From Gnetum montanum (taxonomy: Eukaryota > Streptophyta > Gnetopsida > Gnetales > Gnetaceae), in the NCBI GenBank assembly GCA_015680685.1, contig MNCI01008985.1:97843-140302 (forward strand): a DNA stretch of 42,460 nt, read 5' to 3'. Made by a program: the position numbers and the translations under genes. Positions 34,601 to 42,460 of this stretch are shown here, in pieces (the stretch's first letter is position 1; each line of letters opens with the position of its first letter). Under the pieces are notes generated by a model. The model was given only the letters and a program-made list of their open reading frames with translations. It was not told the origin of the DNA and did not search any database.

Positions 34601-36053
34601 CACCAACGCATGAGGTAGGGGCTTTCATGGACTTGGTCGGACCGTCTACCATGCCTACCACGATCATCATGCCTTGACAAGAAGAGGGACCGTAGTTAGG
34701 CACCGGTGAGTTTGTGAGACATTTATCTCATCCTAGTCCATTTTGGCTGTAGTTGACATGCTTAATGGTGTAACAGGTGCTACTGCCGATGTCTCAGGAC
34801 CTCCCTTGCCTCGTACGGAGTCATGGGCTAAAGTCCTTGACAAGTTTGCATTTGCTCAGGGACTTGTTGATGACATGATCAAATGTCTTCAACAGGTAGA
34901 CCCTCGTGCGGGTAAGTAGTAATGTTAACTATCTTTATGTTGCTACGCTTAAACTTTTGAGTTTGGTGATTATGTTATGCTAACGTGATTACTACGCTTT
35001 GTGCATTGAATGGCCTCTCGGCTCAAGTGGGACCTGGTGCAACCTATGGAGGTTGGCACTGTGCCCACACTCTCACCTAACGTGATCGAGGTGTCTCGTC
35101 GTATGTTTGATGAGGCTTACAAATGTGTCTTGCACTCGGTGCACTCTCTGTGGGAGTGTAGACGTGCCAATGAGGACCTATGGAAATAGGTCCATAGGGC
35201 TGAGCAAAGAGAGGCTAAACTGGCCGCTGAGGTGGAGAACCTCAGGTCGACGATCAATTTCCTCATAAACTATAACCCTGACCCTGTTGATTTGAAAAGG
35301 GCTGTAGACGACTATGCCAAGTTTTGGACTGTCGTTCATCAAAATGTTGAGTCCACCCGCGAGATAGTCAAGCAACAGATGCAAATGGACTTGCTAGCCC
35401 AGAAGTGCCAAGATATGAAGGACATCAACACTAAGGTCTTCACATGGAGGAAAACCTAGAGGGATCACAAACATACATACAAGCTAGAAAGTGAAACCCA
35501 TCGAAGATTGTATAAAGACGCTACTGTGGAGGCATTCTCGTACGAAACGTTTGTGAAGGCCATCGGTGCTTCTAAGGCCTATGCCAAGTTTAAGGAGTAG
35601 ATGAAGGTCACGGAATCTCCCAACCTAAGGGTGAACCTTCATACAGGAGAGACCTCAACCTCCTCCCTTTCCCCAGAACTTCTAAAGTGGACGACCTTGG
35701 AAAGGGAGAAAGTTGCCGCTACGAATGTTGAGCCTAGTGACAGGCATTGGATGGACATTTTGATAGAGGAGATTGGGCGTCACCTCAGGCTTGGTCTAGA
35801 CCAAATACCCCTTGAGACCAATGCAGGTTCCCCTCAGGTTAGTCGCTTTAATGCTATGCTATAGTTAGCATTTATTGCATTTGCTACCCTAGCTAACTAC
35901 TTCATTTTTGGGATATAGGCTCGTGACGAAGGTGCGAGACCTATGGAGGAAGAAAATGAAGAGCCAGCAGGAGGCAACACAAGAGCGGGCGATGCACAAG
36001 TAGATGAAGAGAAGGTAAATGGTGAAGGTAATTGGAATGGAGATAACCCATGA
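31683..36053 (+). pseudogene. Antisense cassette gene of element B: homologue of the A cassette, with added coiled coil
   Basis: Exon 1 begins at ATG 31683 or more likely 31725 (MAPKTHLVLVKVEEVKKT); its donor is unclear. Exon 2 (32364-32749) reads RLIVLDLKGVLCHVG, AVWFREGTRNFLQFLL and FSLMFWSSLDEMQASSII, matching exon 2 of A and the FCP1/NIF HAD pattern; DLKG stands where DLDG is expected. Exon 3 is about 32831-33109. Exon 4 (33197-34243) is 1047 nt, the same length as in A, and aligns throughout (GFPMEKLKDG..YPIF with RFPMQGTLKV..YPLF). Exon 5 (34378-34705) opens with EEEEDEEDDDEE. Exons 34777-34911 and about 35033-35836 add a charged, probably coiled-coil part (EQREAKLAAEVENLRSTI) that A lacks. 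The last exon (35919-36053) is acidic and ends at TGA 36051. In-frame stops (for example 33769) and a frameshift near 34440 show decay. Function unknown. Confidence 0.75.
32185..32330 (+). repeat. GCTAYGCTA words in intron 1 of the antisense gene (element B)
   Basis: Irregular series of GCTACGCTAAGC, CGCTATGCTAGG, GCTACACTATG and TATGCTATGCTATG just before exon 2. The same words fill the U3 of the B LTR and appear in later introns of this gene (about 34940-35000 and 35855). Not a regular tandem array. Confidence 0.6.
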
Positions 36054-36203
36054 CAGCATGGGACTTTCTTTTTTTTTGAAAGTTTTTGAAAATTTTGCAA
36101 ACACTGCCAATGGATGAAAATTTTAAATGAAATGAGAAAATTTAGAAGGGAAACTAATTTTTTATTAACTTATGTACTATGAAAAGTTTTTCATCCTCTC
36201 ATA

Positions 36204-36392
36204 TGTTAGTTTTAGGCCATTCCAAGCCATTGCTAGTTTTGGGCCATTTCAAGCCATTGCGTAATAAGTTACAGCGAAAGGTGACAATGCTAGTTTTAGG
36301 CCATTTCAGGCCATTGGCGTAGCATGCCAAGAGAGCAGCATGTTGATAAAGTGGAATGCAACGATGCTAGTTTTAGGTCATTTTGGGTCATA
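36204..36392 (-). repeat. Palindromic repeat cluster after the protease (element B)
   Basis: Four copies of CTAGTTTTAGGCCATTTCAGGCC-like sequence on the plus strand, at about 36205, 36230, 36288 and 36366, each able to form a GGCC-N6-GGCC hairpin. It is the counterpart of 18020-18270 in element A. Confidence 0.75.
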
Positions 36393-36511
36393 GAATATCA
36401 TGCCTAAAGGATGGCATATTGACAAGGCAAGGAAATGGTGAATGTGCAAGGATAGCAACTGGGTGGGAAGTCATAAGGCTGCTACACTATGTGTAGCTGC
36501 CTCTTGACCTT

Positions 36512-39500
36512 TCATGGAATGATCAGAACGTAAGGTCGAAGCATTTTGCCAAGGCCCCCACTCATATCATTGTCCTTCGCTTGGAAGGGCAACTCAACCC
36601 ATGTGTTTTTGATTTGAGGGTCGGCTCGTTGGACTGATCCCTTTGTTGCATGATCAATGCATGCATGAACAGGCGCTTCATCTTCAGAGGTTGTAACTTT
36701 TGAACCCTATTCTATGCCTACGTTGCTGATTGCTTGCGTTACCACTCCATCACCATGGATTATCACCTCCCTACCCATGTATGGTAAGTGGATTTCCTAG
36801 TGTATAGGCAAGGAGACAACCTTAAGTTGTGCTAACCACGATCTTCCCAAGATCAGGTTAAACCCGGGCATTTCTTCGACCATGATGAATGTTGTGTCTG
36901 TGGGGAAGTGGTCTCCTGCTACGAAGTTCACATGAATTATTCCTTCACCAAGACGCGTGCCCTGCTAAAGGACCTTAGACACAATGTCACCGTTGGTTTA
37001 ATTTGGTCGACCAATCCCAACTTATCTATAATAGGGAAGAAAATGACATTTGTGGCAGCCCCATCATCGACGTGTACCCTTTGGATCCGGTATTGGCCGA
37101 CCCGAATTGTGATGAAGAGAGGCATCATAGTCACTTAACCCCCTTTAGGATCTTCCTTAATGGCATTGCTGCTGAAAGTTAATTGAGATATTATAGACTC
37201 CGTGGGTACATAGGGGAGTATGACCGAGTGGATCGCTTCCTCTTCCATTGCCATGTTTTCGTCGACCGGAATCGTCGTTAACATGCTGACTAGAGCCTTG
37301 CGGTGAGGTATAGATGTCATGACTAGGTCGTACAAGATCAATGTAGTGTTTTTTTGCTTTAGGGCTTGCCTGACCTGGGTGAGGGTGTCCAAGACATCTT
37401 GGTCGCCCACCTATTTGTCACTTTCCTCCTCTTCAATTCGTCCTAGAAGATGAATCTCTCAAGGAGACACGACCTCGGACCTAGGTTCAGATCCTTGTCA
37501 ACAAGGTAATGTAGGTTGTGTAATTGTGTCAACCTTCATCTTAGGTGACGAATATGCAAATGCGAGGGGCGAAGATGTAGGTTTGGGGATACCCTTAATG
37601 GTTCTTCCCTTTGACGTTTCGCCCACCAAGTAGGCTTCTTGCCTTGTGGGGCAAGGAGGTTGTTTAATGATGTTGCACAGGATAGGGGCCATTGAAGACA
37701 TTGATCCCCTGATGATGAATGGAGCTAGAGGTGTTAATTGATGAGACTGCGTGGCCTCGCCAGTGGGTGATACAAAGGTAGATGACGGTTGTAGGACTTT
37801 TAAGATAAAGGGCGGCTGCAAGCTCGAACCAACCATTGGTGGTGTTGGTGCACTACGCTAAGGTACACAGATCACAAAAGGCTGGTGGGATGGCGCGGGA
37901 TCATTATCAATGTTGATGGCATTGATTACATAACTGGCATTGTTGTTGTTGAGGGGATCTGTGTAGACATACATAGATTGATTTTCAGGGTGTACTGGGT
38001 TGCTTTTGTCTAACATCAACTTTCCTAGATCGATCAATCTTTGGATGTCATCCTGCAATGACAAACAATAATCCGTGGTGTGACCACATAGTTGGTGGTA
38101 GTCACAAAACCTGTCCAGCCTGAAACCCCTAGGAACTGGAGGCTCATTGGGCAGGGCCAAAGAGGGATTCCTAATGAGCTCGTAGTAGCGTTGGTGCCTT
38201 GCATTTGCTTCTTCTGACATCTACTTGTGTTGGATGTATCCCACTACCAATAGTTGCTTCAGGAGTTCTGAAGGTTTAAGAGGCAATGAGGTGTATTTCA
38301 AGCGATCTTTACGTTCAAATTTTGGTTTAGTGTATGCAAATGTCTCGGGCACAAATGCAGTAGGTTGCAGTGTTTGGCCCAGTTTGGGTGTAGGGTTAGT
38401 CACAGGTAGGGTTGGTTTCTTGTTATTTTTGCTACCGCTGCTACTAGGCTTAGGTTTGGCCTTGGTTGCCACAGCAGCCACTGTGGTTGTTGAGGCCTTA
38501 CCTTTGTCCTTTTTTGCAAAGGTGTTCTTGTAAGCGATGTAGGCCAGGTCTCTACTTGCCTCGGTTGCATCTTGTATGCTTTTAGTCTAAGCAAAAGCGT
38601 AACTCAGAGAGCGTGAAGCAAGGTAATACAGTTTGGACTTGATGAAGTCGTTTACTGCACCTTTAAAGATGGCTAACAAGTGAGCCTCCACGATGGGCTC
38701 ATGGATTTCGTTAAGGGTCGCACTCCAACATTGGATAAATTTTTGGACTGGTTCTAGCAGGTCTTGTTTCACGCTCATCAACTAGTCCAGCATGGTTTTT
38801 GGCTTCAAGTTGTACTTGAAGCGTGTCACAAACTAGGTCAAGAGTTCTTCCAAAGTTGAAATGGATGAATGTGGCAACGCATGGTATCAATCTAGGGCTT
38901 TTTCGGATAGGGACATGGCGAAGATGCAAATGATCGTATGTGGCCATTATTGCAATAGCAAAGACTCTGACCAGAAGGTGACGAGATGTGCGTTGGGATC
39001 TCCCTCCCTGTTATACTTCGTGAAGTGCAGGAGAGGCATCCTAGGTGGTAATGTTATAGAAGGTATTGTAAGGCTAACAGGATCATCCTGGTAAAAGTCC
39101 ATGACTTGTACCATGTCAGACCCAATAGCTTTGAGGCATTTTATTTCCTCAGTAAGGGTCTGAATGAGCTAAAATGCTTGGTCCAGACCCAACGACGTTG
39201 TAGATGGTTGAGGGACCACAGATGCAGTTCCCATATGTGGAATGGTGGCGGTGGCGGATTGACCCATTAGTGGTACCATTGGGACCATCCCCGCTAAAGG
39301 TGCTTGATAGATAGTTTGGATCACCGACGGGATAGACCATGGCCCCGAGCTAGGATATACCGCTTGCGGGGTTGGGTAACTCTGAGGGCGAGCATAATGA
39401 GACATCTGCGACAGTTGTAGAACAAACAGAGAGGTGAACGGGGTCCACCATGTGCACGGGCTTGGGCCTATTATTATGGGTGGAATAGATGTGAGCGTAG

Positions 39501-40239
39501 GAGTTGACATAGAAGCTATGTGCGGTTGCGGAGTAGGTACAGTATGAATATGTGGTAGGGTAACCGCGATAGGCATGTTACGTACTGCAGGGATGCACTG
39601 ATGAACAACTTGCGGTGGCACGGTTGTTGCGAACGCAACTGGGAAATAAGGGTGATGATATGTCGAGAATGTAGCATGGATACCCATTGCAGTTGCAGTT
39701 GTAGGTTGTTGAAGCATTGGTGTAATGACAAAGGGAGCGGTGACAGACAGCAGGTTGGCCTAGAAGGACTGGGTAGGTGGGATAGAAACGGGGTTGGCCT
39801 AACCTCCCTTGTTAGATTGGGAATTGAGTTCCTCCTGTTTGCCTTGAAAGGTGTCATCCTAGTTGGATGCTGTGTCTTGTTGCTCCCTAAGCCTGATCAA
39901 TGGGATTAGTTGATCTAGAAGCCTTTGGTACGCTTGTGTTAAAGGCAAAGAAATGTTGGGGGTAGGAACGAATTCCTTCCTGTTGCAGTAAGCAAACGTG
40001 AAACTATATTTTTCTTCAAGTTCATGTAAATCCAAGGGCAGATTAGCCTGCACCTTTGCACAAAGGAAACTGTAATGCTCGTGTTGCTGGGCCAGTCCCT
40101 CAGGTCCTCGATTTTGGATTCTGAGAGACCAACATGCCTCCTGCGTTGGATTCAGCAATTGTTCAGCACCAGTAGTGCCTTGGACTGCGAAGGGCACCTC
40201 CACGTTGAAGGTGTCGACAGCAGTGGTGGCGGAAGCCAT
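36512..40239 (-). pseudogene. Element B gag-protease polyprotein (broken)
   Basis: Start MASATTAVDTFNVEVPF at 40239; the frame is open further upstream but the A homologue begins at this level. The N-terminal part matches A (CWSLRIQNR; HYSFLCAKVQANL). A Pro/His/Ala-rich region follows at about 39720-39170. Gag core: FTKYNREGDPNAHLVTF, VTRFKYNLKPKTMLD and VQKFIQCWSATLNEIHE. Zinc-binding stretch at about 38120-38060: CDYHQLCGHTTDYC. Protease at about 37100-36780: RVHVDDGAATNVIFFP and NLILGRSWLAQLKVV. The first stop after protease is at 36512-36514. Internal stops, for instance before MSEEANARHQ and in the core, are TAG or TGA. More Cys/His residues of the knuckle region are preserved than in element E. 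Confidence 0.88.
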
Positions 40240-40309
40240 TGCTAAGCAAGTGATTATGCAAAAAAATTCAAGAAATGCAAAAGAATAGAAGAATTGAAAA
40301 AGTAACAAA

Positions 40310-41205
40310 GGTGGCTTTACGTCTTGCCGAATTCCAGAGGAACCGTCGAGGCAATCGATTTGTACCACACAAAGCGTAAACAACCGCAAAGGATGTCACA
40401 TTTATTCCTATGTGCGATGAGGTACAAAGCACGTGCAAGACTACCGTAAGGCAAGTTCAGTTGACAAGCGATCAAGAAGGCTTTATGTCCCGTAGGATCT
40501 TGGAGGGACCGTCAAGACGACCGACTTGCACCACACAAGACGCAAACAACCTCAAAGGGTGTCACATTTATGCCTGTGTGAGCTAGGGTGCAGAGCGCAT
40601 GCAAGACTACTGTAAAAGGAAAGGTAAGTTAAATCATCGTTGGAAGGCTTTATGTCTCGTAGGGTTCCGGAGGAATCGTCGAGGCGACTCATCTACACTA
40701 CACAACGCATAAACAACCATAGATGGGTGTCAAGTCTATGCTAATGTGAGCCAGGGTGTGGAAGGCTTATAAGACTACCATAAGACGAGGAAATTAACTA
40801 GAGACCAAATACGCTTTATGTCCCACAGCATCCCAAAGGGACCGTCGAGGTGACCGATCTGTACCACACAGGATGGGGTATAGAACGTAGGCAAGACAAC
40901 CGTAGGATGGGAAAGCTAACTAGCTATCAAGCAGGCTTTATGTCTCGTAGGATCCCAGAGGGACTGTCAAGGCGACCAATCTATACCACACGAGATGGGA
41001 TGCAGAACGCATGCAAGACAATCGTAGAACGAGCTAGTTAACCGACAATCGGAGGCCTTGTGTTTTGTAGGGTTCTAGAGGAACCGTCGGGGCGGCCGAT
41101 CTGCACTGCACAAAGCGTAAACAACCGCAAGAGGGTGTTGCGTTTACGCTCGTGTGTACTAGGGTACAGAAGGCTCACAGAACTACCGTGACATGCAGCA
41201 AAGGT
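40310..41205 (-). repeat. 166/121-bp tandem array in the element B leader
   Basis: Six units marked by CTTTATGTCCCGTAGGATCC-like starts at 40315, 40481, 40648, 40814, 40936 and 41057. Spacing is 166, 167, 166, 122 and 121 bp. The short units lack about 45 bp (GCAAACAACC...CTGTGTGAG). It lies between primer site and gag, like the 47-bp array of A, but shares no obvious sequence with it. Confidence 0.9.
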
Positions 41206-41212
41206 ACCAAAA

Positions 41213-41230
41213 GGCCCTCCTCTAGGGCCA
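41213..41230 (-). other. Primer binding site of element B
   Basis: Minus-strand TGGCCCTAGAGGAGGGCC, matching the A site TGGCGCTAGAAGGAGGGCC apart from two changes. It follows the LTR end after GTTTTT. Confidence 0.7.
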
Positions 41231-41980
41231 AAAAACTGTAGTGACCGAAAACATCAGCGACTAGAAAAACATCGGGGGTCGGCGGGCATGACAATTTCAA
41301 CCCTGTATCCACAGGAGGGTTGTGCTGGGTGTGTGCGGACACGGGGTGCCCTGAACGGTCTGGTTGATCAGATAGGGACTTACATCGACGTCAATATAGC
41401 CTTTTGCAACGTAAATAATGCGAAATGCAAGATAATGCTTAGGGGAAAATGAAGTAGGGGAGAAACTATAAAAATGCGACAGTGATATGAAGTAATGCTT
41501 AAAGGTAAATAAGACAGAAAATAATGCAAAAATGAGACAACAAATGAGAGATAAAGTAAAGTGCGGTTAGGAACATGCACCGCTCCGAAGCTACAAACTC
41601 GCTCGGTTAGGGTGGATATAATCGGCTGCACGGCGTGACGGAGTGCAAAAATTCCGAGAGTAACCAAGGCGTGCCAAGCAAAAAGAGCTATGTGCTTGGA
41701 TGCGGATCCATGTAAAAACGATGCAAGGTTCTACCAAGGTGGTAGAACGGAGACGGGGACCTCACGCCAGCTGAGAGAGACTCGCTGTCTACAATGTTAG
41801 ACAAATGACTTTGATATTACAATGCTGGAGAGAGGGGAAGTGTTTATTTCATAATTTCAAAGTTCCCACCACTTGGAAGCTGTCTGCTTCAAGAAAGATG
41901 CGAACTCTTTTGAAATTGCCAACTTTAAAATTTGAGGACTCTTAAAAAATTGCAGACCTTTTGCATGATGTTTGTCGGGG

Positions 41981-41988
41981 TATTTATA
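41981..41988 (-). promoter_or_regulatory. TATA box of the element B LTR promoter
   Basis: CCTATAAATACCCC on the minus strand, about 465 bp into the LTR. It drives transcription towards gag. Confidence 0.65.
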
Positions 41989-42300
41989 GGACCAAAGGCA
42001 TGCGAAAGGGGTGGTTTGAATGTTACATGCCTCAGGCCTTGGTTGTCTTGCTAGTGCCACTCATGTCATTTGTGACTATTGGACCTACAAGATCGTTGCG
42101 ATGCAAACTTGTATGCAATAACTGCAATCCTACTACGCCATAATTGCACCGTCAGCGTTTGGAGGCGTGTGCCAATGGTCCGATTAGGTGGAGTGTATTG
42201 ATGTTGCACAACCACCTATATGTCTTACTGTGCTTTGTGACGTGGCATGTTTGGCGTAGCGTAGCACTTTGTCGCACGTTCTGCTATATGTCACATGCTT

Positions 42301-42325
42301 GCTACGCTATGTAGCATAGCGTAGC
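42301..42325. promoter_or_regulatory. Inverted repeat in U3 of the element B LTR
   Basis: Arms GCTACGCTAT and ATAGCGTAGC with the loop GTAGC. It lies about 130 bp inside the LTR, comparable to the palindrome of A; both share the core ACGCT. Confidence 0.6.
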
Positions 42326-42460
42326 GTAGCAACTTGCCTTAGTCGCAAAAGCTTTGCTAATTTGCAAACCTTGTCTCCTATGATGCAAGTCTCATGAACT
42401 CCATTGACTCCGCCTTTCGAACTGCCTTCTGTCTCTTCCGCAAGATTGCTACACCTTGCT

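Larger units (their letters stand above)
27054..42453 (-). mobile_element. Element B: second Tat-type Ty3/gypsy retrotransposon, 3' LTR missing, with antisense cassette
   Basis: Reading on the minus strand: LTR (42453-41237), primer site (41230), leader with long tandem repeats, gag-protease (40239-36512), a plus-strand gene cassette (31683-36053), RT, two RNases H and integrase (30933-27353), then a 30-bp repeat array. The same modules in the same order as element A, with about the same cassette position, show that both descend from one family. The proteins are clearly homologous but strongly diverged, and the leader repeats differ entirely. The right flank after the LTR (42454 onward, CCTTG) is the only target-site side visible. 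Confidence 0.85.
41237..42453 (-). repeat. 5' LTR of element B
   Basis: On the minus strand it starts TGTAGCAATCTTGC at 42453 and ends TTTCGGTCACTACA at 41237; both ends match the A LTR. A TATA box (TATAAATA) lies on the minus strand at 41988-41981. The U3 contains many GCTACGCTA words. Length is 1217 bp, longer than in A (844 bp). Confidence 0.8.

Overview
The window is repeat-dominated nuclear DNA from a land plant. The evidence is nested plant-type Ty3/gypsy LTR retrotransposons with dual RNase H, GT-AG introns, TATA-box LTR promoters and long AT-rich stretches without host genes. A large, repeat-rich genome (a gymnosperm would fit) is an inference, not proven. No rRNA, tRNA, CRISPR or intact host gene was recognised. 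Almost every open frame is a broken piece of a retroelement. Many of the stops look like C-to-T decay (CAG to TAG, CAA to TAA, CGA to TGA).

Left part (1-12335). A minus-strand gypsy gag-protease-RT fragment (element C) runs off the left edge. Two minisatellites follow. A plus-strand, multi-exon, decayed gene of unknown function (gene F, 4348-6576) has a Q-rich exon and a coiled-coil tail. Then come a possible LTR with a tRNA-iMet-type primer site (7663-8207) and a minus-strand gypsy gag-protease fragment (element E, 9940-12335).

Middle (12336-26200). Element A, on the plus strand, interrupts the gag of E. Its order is LTR, primer site, leader with a 47-bp array, gag-protease, antisense cassette, RT, degenerate RNase H, second (archaeal-type) RNase H, integrase. 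The integrase is cut off at about 26200 and no 3' LTR was found.

Right part (27053-42453). Element B is a diverged relative of A on the minus strand, arranged tail-to-tail with it. It has the same order, a 5' LTR at 41237-42453 and no recognisable 3' LTR. The 26201-27052 stretch joins the two truncated tails and holds a 25-bp hairpin.

The main discovery is the antisense cassette. Both A and B carry, between protease and RT and on the opposite strand to gag-pol, a multi-exon gene of about 860 codons. In A I could place seven exons; the codon phases match at the splice junctions apart from small decay indels. Exon 2 resembles an FCP1/NIF-type HAD phosphatase fold that has lost its DxD residues. 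Exon 4 is exactly 1047 nt in both copies. The last exons are acidic. In B a TATA box lies just upstream of the first ATG. The cassette is bracketed by a shared palindromic repeat (antisense reading CTAGTTTAAGGCC-N5-GGRCC). Its first intron is filled with the same short words found in the U3 of its own LTR (ACGCTG in A, GCTAYGCTA in B). A protein encoded or recruited by the element that recognises both the LTR and the cassette is a testable inference.
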